Shown piece after piece: positions 1 through 14,089 of a stretch of DNA of 64,000 bases (its first letter is position 1; each line of letters opens with the position of its first letter). The notes under the pieces are model-generated. The model was given only the letters and a program-made list of their open reading frames with translations, was not told where the DNA came from and did no database searches. Source of the DNA: Chionoecetes opilio (taxonomy: Eukaryota; Arthropoda; Malacostraca; Decapoda; Majidae); assembly GCA_016584305.1 (NCBI GenBank), contig JACEEZ010022538.1, positions 483,041 through 547,040 of the forward strand. The letters are read 5' to 3'. A program made the translations under genes and the position numbers.

Positions 1-130
1 TTTTTATCGCGAAATTAATTTATAAAAAATATTAGTCGCGGAGCCAAAACACAGTAGACCAACCTTTGAGTTAAAACTGCCAGCGACCACTGGCATTTCT
101 CGAGTTTCAGATCATTGGAATTAATATAAG

Positions 131-748
131 CGCACTCGATGAGATACTTAATTACTGTACGAATCCTATAGTTGTAAATAAAGGTAGCGTAGCTTTGCTG
201 TTAAAATTTGGCCTTCCTTGTCTACCTAGTATACATGTAGCTATAGGTGGCAGGGCATGACAGGTTCTGGCTTTCCGTTTTTTTCCCCTTTCTGAATGAA
301 GTTTTAATTTTCAGTGATTGCATTTGTTTATATATTTGCTTCCTCTTATCTTAGGAAATCTTCGTATTGAAGTCGTCATCGGTATAGCTGGTATTTCATA
401 GTAGCCTACTATATAGGCTATACTTAACTTGAGCTTATCTAGAATGGAAATTCATTCTCACACAAAATGCACCATGCATATATGGTGAGCAGCTAGTTGG
501 TGGAAGTAAAAAAATCTGCTCTAGCTGACTCTTGTCACTTTAAATTTAGTCTACTACGGTAGCCGTCACTATATGCCCTATAGTGAACCTGGAACTGTTG
601 AGTACAGTAAGGTTTTATGCTTGAAATGTAATATACACATCCTAAGGATGCAGAAACTGCCGGATGCTAATTTGCATTTGTTGAGCAATTTGCATAATTG
701 AACCTAATTAGCATATTCGAATTATCTTCCTTATTAAGCCGCCTATAG
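131..748. repeat. Dispersed repeat A, cleaner copy
   Basis: This stretch recurs in the same orientation at about 8428-9020, from the 'actgtacgaatcc' motif to 'ttattaagccgcctatag'. Here the text reads normally. The 8.4-kb copy has many homopolymer-type changes. A third partial match to its left end lies near 7978-8080. No coding potential is visible and the class is unknown; it is AT-rich with ATG-poor short frames. Confidence 0.75.
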
Positions 749-829
749 AATTTTTTCAGAAGCTGACGCTCTTTTATAAGACTGGGTGGGCATTTTCGAA
801 GGGGCTCTAAACTACACCCTCTTAGCGTC

Positions 830-1007
830 CTAAGACCGACCTAGTTATACCGGGCTAAGAAGACTGGTAAGGAAGCATTTTCGAACGTCATCTTAGCCTC
901 GTGTAAGGCCAACCCTTCTTAGTGCCACCACCTCCGCTTCAACCAATCAGCGCGCGCGACACAAGTCTGTATTTGGCGGGAAATACGTATACCACGCCGA
1001 GGGGGGC

Positions 1008-1078
<71 letters not shown>

Positions 1079-1275
1079 TTCTCTCTCTCTCTCTTTTCCT
1101 CTCTCTCTCCCCTTCTCTCTCTCTCTCCCCCCCCTTTTCTCTTCTCTCCTCTCTCTCTCTCTCCTCCCCTCTCTTCTCTCTCTTCTCTCTTCTCTCCTCT
1201 CTCTCTCTTCTCTTTTCTCTTCTCTCTCTGTCTTTTTTTTTTCTTCTTTATTTTTTCTCCCTCCTCTTCCTTCTC
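830..1275. repeat. Dispersed repeat B plus CT-rich tract
   Basis: Bases 830-1001 match 5733-5904: both contain the motif 'aatcagcgcgcgcgacaca' and end at 'ccacgcc'. Both run straight into a several-hundred-base CT-rich microsatellite, and both tracts end with the same 'cctcttccttctcc' block. The microsatellite therefore seems to be part of the repeated unit rather than an independent tract. Open frames across the CT tract (Ser/Leu or Arg/Glu repeats) are artefacts of the dinucleotide. Confidence 0.7.
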
Positions 1276-4200
1276 CTTTTCACCCTCCACACCACATATA
1301 GCCAGTTGTGATATTTCGTGAATCAAAATTTTTTTTTTCTGTGAGTTTTGATATTTTGTTTTTAAATCCAAACCGTTTCTGTCGCAAATCTTTTGTTTTT
1401 ATAATAGTTGGGTTTTGGGTTTAGGTTGGGTTTTAGATCAATTATTTTTTATGTCTTTTTTTGCTCCAAATCACAAAAAATTTTTATTTGCGACAAAACT
1501 GGTTCCAAATTTTAATTCAAACATCAAAACTCACCAAAAAAAAAATTTGTCCCCCAAAGAATTTTGTTTCATCTGGAAATTTCCCTTTTTTTCTCTTTTT
1601 TTTTTTTTAAGATATCCCTTCCCCCAGAAAAGCTTGGGGCTGCGGGGTAGGCGGGGGTTTTTTTTGGTAAGAACAAACCCAAAGTGATTTCGAGTAAAAC
1701 ACGTACAAACCCTCAAAAATAATCCCAGCTAGGTAGAAACCCAAAATAGAAACCATATTAGTCCACTAAAAAAAAAGAACCATATCTAGTCCACCCAGCC
1801 CCCCAAACAGGGTTTTCCCCATTAACCTCATCTAATGATCTTCATCTCCCCATTACCTAATCTCACCCCACCCAAAAGCTTTTTAATTAACCCTAACCTC
1901 ACCGATTAACAGGGGTGGAACAAGGGGTGAAAAAAAGGGGGGGGCCCCATATTTTTTCTATCTGTAAGGCTAATAAAAATATATTACCTAAATATATAAA
2001 TATATAATTATATAAAAAAAAATAATATATATAATATATATATATATATATAATTTTTATAAAACTAGTGTAAATTTTATACAGCCTAAATATCCTATAT
2101 ATATAGTCTTTAAAATATATAATATAAAAAAAACCAAAATATAACCATTGTTGTTGTGGTGACGGAGAAAATTTGGGCGGGCTAAAGTGAAAACGGGGGG
2201 TTTTTTAAACCCCCCGCCGCGTCCGTGCGGAGCGAAAATCCAAACCCTTTCCTCAAATTCGAGGACGTGTTGTAGTTCCCCCAATGTGCCCCAATGGGGG
2301 TATTATCAAATACCCAGATGAATAAGATAAAATATTTAGGAAGATAAACATACCATCATCTTACGAGACATTATTTTTGCTTTTGTCATGAATATAAATA
2401 AAATTAAAAAAAACAGTATAAAACTATAGCAAAAAGGGGAAAAAAAAAAAAATAAATATGATATCAAAAAGGGCGAAAAACCCATACATTTTTTTCCTCT
2501 CTCACCTTTTTTTATTAACTTTGTTAAAATTTTTAATTTTTGCTTCATTGCTTTTTATTTACTGTTCGGAAGGGAAAAACTTTCCAATTTTTGACGGTTT
2601 GATACTCTCATCAAAAAATTTTTGGGGTTTGGGTCAAAAATTGTGTTCATTTGTGGGGGTGTGGGGGCGGGAGGACGTTGGGGGGGGGGTGTATTAAAAT
2701 CCCCTTTTGTTTGCAGGGGGACGGGGTGGGGGGGTTGGGCCCCCCAATGTTAAGGTAATTAATCCCCGTGGGGTTGGTTGGGCTGCCGATGGGAGGCGGT
2801 TGCCGGTGGGGTCCTGGGTTTGTTGGGGTTGGGGCCCTGTTTCAAGAGTCATGTTTTCTGCAATCGGTGCCTCATGGTTAAAAACCCGGGGTTTGAAAAT
2901 TTTCCCCAATATCTTTTTCATGCAATGTTATATCATAAAAGAAAAATATACGAAAACCTTTTTTTTTCTAAAAAAATTTCAAAAAAAAAAATAGGATAAA
3001 TTTTTTCCACTTTTTTTTGTTTTCAACCCGGGCAATTCGCTTATCACTATTTATTATCATTCTCCCCAGGTGGCCATGTTGTTTGAATGGGGAAAGGGGA
3101 AAGAACATTAGGATTTTTTTGTTTTTTTATCGCGATCTGATTAAAGGTTTTTAAAAACAAAAAAAAAATTTTCCTAAATTTAATTTAAGGGATTTGTAGT
3201 TTTCTGGAGTAAAATAAAATTTTTTGGGGCCCCCGCTTATAAAAATACTTTAGGGCTGCCAAACCCTTTTTTCTTATTTTTGGAATAAAAGGCTTAATTC
3301 ATTCCTTTACAGAAAAGGAATTCTTAAAGGTTGCATATTGAACCAGCAAAATGGGCGTATTTTGTATTCCTCATATTAAAATTTTTTAGCTCGTGGCCTA
3401 CATTTTTTTCTAAACTCTTGTTTGGCGAATTAAATGAAATTTTAGGGGCTTGAAATGTTATTTGAATATTAGCACAAGTTTTACGATGTGTTCAATGTTT
3501 AATGTTTTGGGACCTTAGTTTTTGGCTACGTGTACCTAATACGTTTCACGAAATTTGCCAAAATGAAATGTTTGATTCATCTCCAGTCACTCCCCCGTTT
3601 TTAAAACCCCATGGGGGTGGTGGGGGGGGGTGTTTTTCGTTTGGGTTTTTTTGGGGGGCATGAGATCTGTGGAGGGGGGGGGTTGTTCATTTTGGGGGGT
3701 TGTGGTGGGGGGGGGTTTGAGGGGCGTGTGGTGGGGGGGTGGGGGTGGTGGGCGGATGTATGAGGGGGGGTTGGGGGGGGGGTTTGGTGGGCGGATGGTG
3801 ATGGGCGTGTGGTGGTGGTGTGTGGTGGGGGGATGGTGGGGGTGGGGTGGGGGGGTGGTGGTGGGGGCGTGGGTGGGGTTGTGGGGGGGGGTGGGGGGCG
3901 GATGGGTGATGGGGTGTGGGGGGGGCGGGTGGTGGGGGGGGTGGGTCCGGGGTGGTGGTGGGTGGTGGTGGCCCCGGGGAAAAAGGCCCCTTTTCGGTTG
4001 GGCTAAATCAGTGAGAAATGTTCGTTTTCGGCCCTGCATAGGTTCTCAAAAAGGCTTTTTTTTTGTGTGAATAACATATATCCAAATTTTAATTTCTATG
4101 CAAAGTAATACCTCTGAATATATTTAAGTATTTACTAACTATGGGCATAATAACCATTTTGGTCAAGCCCAAACATCAAAGAAAGGAAAAAAAAAAGGGG

Positions 4201-5732
4201 GGGGGGTTTTTTCCCCGGGGGTTTTAAATTTTTTTTTTAAATACCTTTATCCCTTTTCTCCCTTTTTTAAAAATATTTTTTTTGCGGCCATGTAATGTGT
4301 TGAATGGGGAAAAAAAGGAAAAAAAAAATTTAAGGGGTTTTATGTTTTTTATGGGCGTCTAAAACCACCAAACCCAAAACCAAAAGATAATTTTTCGGAA
4401 AAAATAAAAAAACCGCCAAAGGGAATTTTTATGCCGCAAAAAGTAAAAAATTAAAGGGGGGGGGCAAATAAAAAAAAATTTTTTCCAAGGGGCCCAAAAA
4501 CCCCAAAAAAAGAATTTTTTTTTGGGGGCTAAAAAAATAAAGGGCTTTCCCCCAAAGGGGGGTTTCAAAGTTAAAAAAAAACAGTTCAAACATTAAAAAG
4601 TACTAAAAATTGGGTTTTTGAGTTCCTTCCCTTTAAAAATTATAAAATTTTAACTCCCCCCTCTTCCTCCTCTTTCCTTCCCTCTTTTTTTTCCCAAAAA
4701 CTTCATTATTTTTTGGGGTAATTCTTAATTTAAATTTAACAAAAAGGGTTTAACCCGTTTGCTTTTTAAAAAGGGGTTTAAGGGGAAAAGAAGGAGCATT
4801 GGGAAAAAAGAGGAGAAAAAAGAAAAAGGGGGGAAACTTTATTTTAAATTTATTTTCTCCGCCATTTACGGCCGGGGGGGGTTTAAGTATTTGACCTTTC
4901 TAAGCACAAGCATCAACGAGTTTTCGGAACATTGAAAATTCGAGGATGGGAAATTTTCCAGACGTCGCTGGAGAATTTTAATATTTGTGACTTCTTACCT
5001 GTTAAGAGTCACCTACTTACTCCTACTACTCCTTACCTACTCTTAATAAATACAGTATCCTTTGCATGTCGTGCGCATGTAATGAATGTTGAATTGGATG
5101 AGAATTAAAGGAAAAGAAAACATTTACGGGAGGAGTTTTGATAAGATTTTCTATGCGCGCGATCTGATTGGCCAGGCTCTTGAAACCACCACCACACCCA
5201 CGACTGTAAATTTTACAGGAAAAGAGTAAAATTCGCTGCCGGAGTATCTGCTCAGTTTTCTATGCACGCAAATGAGTAAAATATAAGTGGGCGGAGCTTA
5301 AATAAGTAAAATTTTACTTCCATGGGCATGGACAAAATACGCCATAGTTCTGGACATAATATGGCTATACTTATACAAGGCGTAGAGACCTACATTATTG
5401 CTGGATGTTAGTACATTCGCATTGACTCCATACGGACAGCCCGTGTTACCTAGCAGTCATACAAGTTTTCGCAACACCACCACCATGCAAGACTCTTCTC
5501 AAGCCTGTACATATCCTATTCAAGTTCCCTTCCTGATTTTCATATTTCCATGTTTTGCCAGTTTTCAGTCAATAATTCACATAAAATTACATTCTCACTT
5601 CCTTCTTAGACATGTCAGCACCAGGTTTACCGACAACTAGCCACCAGGGCGTACCTGATTTGATCTGAGCTTGAGACAGGGGCCGCAAGGCCAGGAGGAG
5701 AATTTGAAGAGGCTAAAGACAGGCCACTTACT
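1276..5732. other. Gene-free stretch, homopolymer-rich, partly degraded repeat copies
   Basis: No coding sequence is supported. Recognisable pieces are about 2060-2280, a degraded copy of 6690-6880 (shared 'accattgttgttgtggtg'-type core), and about 2830-3045, a degraded copy of 24835-25065. A G-rich run of GGTGG/GGGGTG lies at 3608-3970. Runs of four or more identical bases are far more frequent than in the clean parts of the window. 5000-5640 reads normally but contains nothing I recognise. Confidence 0.6.
3608..3970. repeat. G-rich low-complexity tract (GGTGG/GGGTGG)
   Basis: More than 350 bases are almost only G and T on the plus strand, with many runs of four to eight G. It has G-quadruplex potential if real. 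It lies inside a zone with clear consensus problems, so the run lengths may be wrong. The 146- and 150-residue Gly/Pro/His-rich frames here are low-complexity artefacts. Confidence 0.7.
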
Positions 5733-5932
5733 CTAAGACCGACTTAGTTATACCGGGCCAAGAAGATACTAAGAAGCATTTTCGGAGTTCATCTTAGCCT
5801 CGTGTAAGGGGACCAGGGGCCCAAACCCTTCTTAGTGCCACTAACCAATCAGCGCGCGCGACACAAGTCTGTATTTGGCGGGAAATACGTATAACCACGC
5901 CCAGTCTCTCTCTCCTCTCCTCTCCTTCTCTC

Positions 5933-5963
<31 letters not shown>

Positions 5964-6110
5964 CCTCCTCTCTCTCTCCTCTCTTCCTCTCACTCTCTCT
6001 CTCTCTCTCTTTTCTCTCTACCTTATCTCTCTCTTCTCTCTCTCTCTCTCTCTCTCCTTCTTCCTCTTTTCTTCTCCTCATTTTTTTTCTCTCCCTCCTC
6101 TTCCTTCTCC
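5733..6110. repeat. Dispersed repeat B, second copy, plus CT tract
   Basis: This is the second copy of the 830-1001 repeat, with about 85-90% identity by eye. It is followed by a CT-rich tract ending in 'cctcttccttctcc'. It contains the shared 'aatcagcgcgcgcgacaca' block. Confidence 0.75.
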
Positions 6111-6160
6111 TGATTGCCAGATATGTATTCTGCTCAGTCACAGTGCATTGTCAACGCCGA

Positions 6161-6221
<61 letters not shown>

Positions 6222-6343
6222 TCTCTCTCTCTCTCTCTCTCTTCTTCCTTTTTTTTCTTCTATATTTCTCTCTCCTCTTCCTTCTCCTTGAGTTGCCAGA
6301 TATGTATTTCTGCTACAGTCACAGTGCAGTTGTACACGCCGAG

Positions 6344-6415
<72 letters not shown>

Positions 6416-6545
6416 CTCGTTTCTCTCTCTCTCTCTCTCTCTCTCTCCTCCCTCTCTCTTCTCTCTCTCTCTCTCTCTTCCTTTTTCTTCTATTATTCTT
6501 CTCCCTCCTCTTCCTTCTCCTTGAGTTCCAGAATGTATTTCCTAG
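6106..6545. repeat. Compound tandem repeat: unique block plus (CT)n
   Basis: A block of about 70 bases ('ttgccagatatgtattt', 'cacagtgca', 'acgccgagg') is followed by about 110-160 bases of (CT)n and a 'ccttctcctt' terminator. The block occurs at about 6112-6165 and 6293-6348, with a partial third at about 6523-6545. Unit lengths differ mainly in the CT part. The tandem arrangement extends the end of dispersed repeat B, so the family probably amplifies its own 3' section. Confidence 0.7.
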
Positions 6546-6879
6546 CACAGTATGTGTACTTATCGCCGAATACATCTTCTTTCGTCTCCTGTTTTTATCT
6601 TCTATATTTATCTGCTAACCTTTCTTCCAATCATATCATCTCCACCCACCACCTATTGATATGTATATATACACACTTTTTGTTTTATATTTATACTGTA
6701 GTTTTCGCAATATCATATACAGTCTAAAAATATATAATATATAACCAATAAAATAGTAAACCATTGTTGTTATGATGTACGAGAAAGAAAATGCGGGCTA
6801 AGACGACCCAACCTGGCCTTAGTTTACACTCGCTGCACTGTCTTAGCGGAGCGAATTTGCTTCCGAAAATGTCCCTGCC

Positions 6880-6880
6880 N
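6880..6880. other. Ambiguous base (N) at a composition break
   Basis: A single N separates normal-looking sequence (6546-6879) from homopolymer-rich sequence to its right. It fits a join or a poorly supported consensus point. Confidence 0.8.
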
Positions 6881-7424
6881 CCCTTTAATACGGAAAACAA
6901 AACCAATTGGGGGGGGGGGGGTTTTTCCCCCGTTTAAAAAAAGGAAGGGCCCCCCCCCCCGAAAACCCCAAGGGGCGGGGTTAGTATTTTTTGGGGCTTT
7001 ATAAACAAAGAAGGGGATGAATGGGTCTGTTCCACCCAAAAGGGGGGGCCCCCCCCCAGCTCCCCCATTTCAGTTCGCCATCTTTTTCCCGGGCCTAGGA
7101 ACGCGAATGGGACGGGGGGAAGCCGTTATTTTGGCCTACCAAACGCCCCGGGATGGGCGCCGGGCTGCCCCAAAAAAGCCATTCAGCCTCGTTACCATGG
7201 AAACGCGGAGGGGCGTCCAAGGTTTCCCATCAAGCCCCCTTTCCCCCGCTGAAGCACAACCGGCCTTGTTTACAAAATCGCCCCCCGCCCCCCGCACGCG
7301 GGCAGGCGGGCCCGTCCCAGGAACTCAACCCGCTCCGCCCTCCGCTTGTCAGACAGGGGGAGAAGGGACGGGGGAAAAAAAAGGAAGGAAAAATAAAGCC
7401 TGAAAAACGCCCCCGCGGGTCGAG

Positions 7425-7473
<49 letters not shown>

Positions 7474-10400
7474 TTTTAAAATAATATTTTATAAATTTAT
7501 ATATATTTTATAATATATATATAATATATATTAATAAAATTTTAATTTTAAAAATTTATATTATATTTTAAGGAAAATTAAAAGTAGTTTTGGTAAATAC
7601 TTAGAAAAATGAAAAAAAATTTAATTAAATATTTAAATTCTTCTGAGTCGAAAAAGGGCCCAATCAAAAACCACTCAAGCAAGGGCTGGATTTGGCTTTT
7701 AGGGGTTTGGGGAGGTTTGGCTACCCAGTTTGTTGTTTTATGTAGCACCCCAGAAGTCGATTTTTATTTTTCATTTCATCCCCCCGCGGGAGAGGAAACA
7801 GCTTGTCCCGGCCCCTGCCACCCCACCCGCCCCCCACGGCCGGAGTTTTTCCGTGGCGGATTAAATTTCGCCGTAGGTTACTTGGGTGGATTAACCATCT
7901 TTTCATCATTTTTACTTTTTTTCTCATTTTCACTGTCTTTCTTTATCGTTTAAATTTTTTGCGTCTTATTACCAGTAATTAAATATATATAAGCCACTCG
8001 ATGAGAGCGAATCTTCTTGTAAATCAAGGAAGCTTTTCCCTTTGCTGTTACGGTTTGAAAATGTAACAGGGCGCGGGTTTGTAGGGGGCCTGTTAACCCT
8101 CGTCAGGGAGCGCCGGATTCAAAGTAACGGCAGCTGATTTTGAGGGGGGGGTGTGTGGGGGGGGGGGGGGGTGGGCAGCGGCCTCTTCAACCCCTGTTTT
8201 TCGTCAGGGGCACCCTGCCCCTCCACAAATCGGTGTAATGCATTCACCATGTACCCGACTGATTGTTCCCGTCAGGAAGCACCCAGCTGCCATTCCCTCA
8301 GTCAAGAGGAGTCGGCATATCTCCCCATGTAGCGACCATTTGTTTCATTTTTTATACTTTTTTCCCCCTTCACTGTTTTTTAATATATTTTTTTGGGTTT
8401 TCTTTTACCAAATGTGAAAAAAATTAGCGCCTTTCGATGGTCTTAATACTGTACGAATCCTTATAGTTGTAAAAAAAGGGTAGCGTTAGCTTTGCTGTTA
8501 AAATTTGCCTTTTTGTCACTACTAGTCATTAGCTTAGGGGGCAGGGCATAAAGGGTTCGGCTTTCCCGTTTTTCCCCTTCTGAATGAATTTTTTAATTTT
8601 CAGTGTTTGCATTTGTTTAATTTTTGGCTTCCTCTATCTGAGGAAATCTTCGTATTGAAGTCGTCACGGTTATGCTGGTATTTCATAGTACCTGCTATAT
8701 AGGCAAAATTTTAACTTGAGCTTATTAGAAGGAAATTCATTCTCACAAAAAAATGCACCATGCATATATGGTGACAGTATTTGGGGAAGAAAAAACAATT
8801 GCTTAGCGACTTTGCATTTTTTGTCACTACGGTAGCCTTTCCCTAATCCCCTATAGTGAACTGGAAATGTGGAGTACAGAAAGGGTTTTTATGCTTAAAA
8901 ATGTAAGTAACACCCTAAGGATGCAGAAACTGCGGATGTAATTTGCATTTTTTGAGAAATTTTGCATAATTAACCTAATTAGCATATTCGTTTTATTTTC
9001 CCTTATTAAGCCGCCTATAGGTTCCTAGGGTGTCTAGACCTAATTTTTAAGTTCCAATGATGTAAAACTGCAGGGCTACTGGATATTTTTATTTTGTCCA
9101 TAATTGTTAATTAGCTATTGATTGGGTATGTCAGAAATTACAAAAATATATTCCCTTTTTGGAATAGCATGTTTAATCAAAGCAAAAATTTTTTTGAATT
9201 TAAATTCTAAATCAAAATTTTGTTCTTTAAATCAACAATTAGCACTGGCCCCATGGTTGTGGGAAATGGTTGACTGGGAGTCAATAATGAAAAATCGTTT
9301 TGGCAACTACAAATTAGAGATGCCCTTTTTTGATCGGTAGATGGTATCAGTGCAAAGGATATGAGAGGCACAGAAGCCCCGGGGAAGGATAATTGATACA
9401 GTTGATTTTTGACCTCACCTCTACGGGACACCCAGCCATCAGAAGAAAACAAAGATAACAAGGGGCAGCTCCCCAAAAACTATCGGTACTAAAACATGGA
9501 GTTACATAAATTTGGGTTTCCCATAAAATTAAAAACGTAAAAAAAAAAAAAAAAAAAATAAAAAAGGTTTGCAAAAAGATGGTGTCTGTTGAAATATTTA
9601 AAAAACCAGGGGAAAAAGGCAACGCAACCCTTTTGGAAAAAGAAAAAATGGGAGGGGGAAAAACAAAAACAAGATATGTATAACAGATAAATGGTTGGAA
9701 GAAGTTGACAAAAAAAACCTGCTAGAAGAGAAGAAAAAGTCGGGTATTAAAGGGGCAAAAGGAAAAGTTGAAAAAAAGAAACATGTAGAGAAACAGTATA
9801 GTGCCGGGCCCCCAAAAATTACAAAATTAAGCATCCTACTAATTTTTATGTCCACTGAGATGATACAGGGGTTTTTTAATCAGACTTTTAAAATTTCCCC
9901 TGTTTCAGCGTTTTTTTATGCTTTGTATCTGATGTAAGGGTTCAAATTTTGCACTTTTTTTTGTCGCGCGACGCGACGTGGGGGGAACTCAGTAAATACA
10001 AACCCTAGATGGCGCCCTTTTATTGTTGATCGTACTCTGTTGATATTTTTGAATTTGTTCATTTATAGCCATACTATGACACAGATGCAGAAACAAAATG
10101 ACACCGGGGCTTCCAGATGCCCCTTCTAACTTTTTTGAAATCAGGATGTAGAAATGTAAGTATTAAGCCACCAAGTCTGTACATAGAAAAAAACTGTCCG
10201 GCGACTTAAGTGGTATTACGGTAGGATAACACAAGTACAGCTTTCCCCAAAAGAAAATTAGAGCCGGGAAAGGCCCCCGGGGAAAGGGTGGGCAAAGTGT
10301 GCATCAATTTAAGGAATAAATTTATCAATCATATTCACCCCGACCACGAGAATCTCAGGGCCCTTATTACAAGAGGTATTATAGTATACATGCACACAAA

Positions 10401-12400
10401 GGTCTTACGATGGAAATTTATTTTAAAGCTAAAAAAAAGGGAAAATGGCCAGACATCGGAGGTCATATGGGGCCTTTTCGATGGAAAATTAATTCGAGGT
10501 AAGAGAGGGTGTGAAAAAAAGGGGACAGGCTGAGGATATACAAGTTTTTTGTAGGAGGTTCTTAATTAAACTGTTGGAAATTAATTCAAAAGTAGGAAAA
10601 AAATCCCATGCCCAGATGTCTGTTTTTTTTTGGATTTTTAAGGAATTTTGGGGGCAATTTTTGGAGAACTAAAACAGTCTATTACATGCTTTCTGATGAC
10701 GTAAAGGATTAAAATACCCTTTGTGTAAGAGGTAAGTTTTGTTCCCCCTATTTAAAGGGAGAAAAAAAAATTTTAAACGACCGTTATTATAGACCCGTTC
10801 CCCCGCCAGTCTAGTAGAAAATTTATGTTAGAAAGAATAAGGACAGGACGGATTGGATACCTGAAAAAAATTAAATGAATTTCAGGCAATGCCCCGCTTT
10901 TGTAGGTGGGTAATACAACACAAAAAAATGATAAAAAACATAAAATAGTGCCCAAAAGGAAGAATCCCCTTAAGTTGATTATTTTAGGATTTTGTACAAA
11001 AAAAAAAAAAAATATAATCATGAAAAATAAAAAAATAAAAAAATAAAATAGGTCGCAGGGGCTAACCCAATAATTAACTTTAAAAAACAGCTTTAGACAA
11101 AACAAACGGCATAAAAAGTATTAGAAGTGGTGAATATGTAAACAAAATGTTTTCCTCCTATATTCACGAAACAAATGAAAAATAAAAATTTTACATAAGA
11201 AAAAATAGTCCAGCTAAGGGCACGGACAGCAAATGGATTTTAGGGACCCCCAATTTTACAACAAGCGCAATGTTTCAGTAATGTTTTCATTTAAACACTA
11301 AAAATATCACATCCTATGCGTCAGCTTCTGAAAAAAACCAAAACATGGGTATCACTACATGATGTTTGGACTGTTCTTAGCAAGACCCCAGAGTCACTTT
11401 TTTCCCCAGGTCTTTTTTCACCCCCAAAAACCCAATCCTAACAAAAACCTAAGTAACCAAATACCCGGGACTTATAACTATCCTCAACCTAACTTTTTCC
11501 CTTTCCCACTTAAATCCTAAAGCCGGTCCCACAGGGTCCCGTTGTCCAATGTACCAATGCTGGTTTTTTTGTTCTGTTATACACCTCATGAACAAATCCG
11601 GACTTTAATTTGCTTTATTTATCCTTTTCCCTTTTTATTTATTTCCTGCCAGCTTTTTTTATTAGTACAATAACACGTTTTAATTTCATTGGGGGGATTT
11701 TTTTTTTGGTCTATTATTTTCCCCCTGCCTCCCTTCCCTTCCCCCCTTACTAACTAATAGTTCTCTTAGTGGTGTGACCTTGACACCCGCCCCTCCTAAT
11801 ACCATTGTCACACCCTCCCCGGGCGTTAGGTTCTCCCCCTTTTTCTGCAGATGCAATTGCTAACGAAAATGTTTTTGCAAAATTTAAAAATATTTTGAAA
11901 ATTGCCATTATTTTTCAAAAAATAGTCTGTTTAAAAACAAGTTTTGTTATGATAAGTTATCAAAATTGGAAAATCTTAAAATTGACAAAATTTTAGTGTT
12001 TGTGTAAATAACAAATAACAACAAACAAAAAAAAAATTTGCATCGGAGTCAAGTATACTTAAATAATATCATTTTAACAAAAAATTCACAGATAAAATAC
12101 AGATTTATCCTTACACATTGTTTTAAAATAATAATAATTTATGCTTTTCCCCAAACTATACAAAATGTTTTATGATAAAAAATGCTTTTTAGTAAAAAGG
12201 AATCATTGCAGGGGATTCATAAAGTTTGTTAGTTTTAGAAAGAAATTTAAACCCTTTTGCAAAACCTAGCACGGTACACCAGAAGCAATAAAAAGCTAAG
12301 CAATGTATTGATAACAAAATGATAGAATTAATGATGATTAAAAAGTTTGGTAATGAAAAGTAGAATAATGATATTGATAATGAAACAAGAAAAGATGGGG
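6881..12400. other. Gene-free, largely degraded stretch
   Basis: No gene is supported. It includes a 42-base poly(A) at 7425-7466, a GC-rich degraded block at 7020-7420 and a direct duplication of about 200 bases (7884-8080 and 8330-8510). It also holds the degraded copy of repeat A (8428-9020) and a fragment of the Helitron-like tail on the minus strand near 10095-10150. Short frames at 9122-9340, 9695-9937 and 10288-10533 match nothing I recognise and sit in unreliable sequence. Confidence 0.6.
8428..9020. repeat. Dispersed repeat A, degraded copy
   Basis: Colinear with 131-748 and ending at the same 'ttattaagccgcctatag'. Differences are mostly gained or lengthened homopolymers and small deletions. 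Confidence 0.75.
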
Positions 12401-12565
12401 GGGTGTGTTGTGTGTGGTGTGTTGTGTGTGTGTGTGTGTGGTGTGTGTGTGTGTGTGTGGTGTTTGTGTGTGTGGTGGGGTGGGTGGTGGGTGGTTTGTG
12501 GGGGTTGTGGTTGTTTGTTTTTGTGGTTTGGGGGGGGGTTTGTTTGTGGTTTGTGTTTTGGGTTG
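12400..12565. repeat. GT/GGT-rich low-complexity tract
   Basis: Imperfect (GT)n with interspersed GG, about 165 bases. The reverse-strand Thr/His-rich frames and forward Cys/Val-rich frames across it are translation artefacts. Confidence 0.8.
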
Positions 12566-14071
<1,506 letters not shown>

Positions 14072-14089
14072 CGTGTCTTTTCAATTGTG

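Noticed and set aside
3587..4070. Gly-rich and Pro/His-rich frames of about 150 codons
   Set aside because: They follow the G/T-rich low-complexity run in an unreliable stretch.
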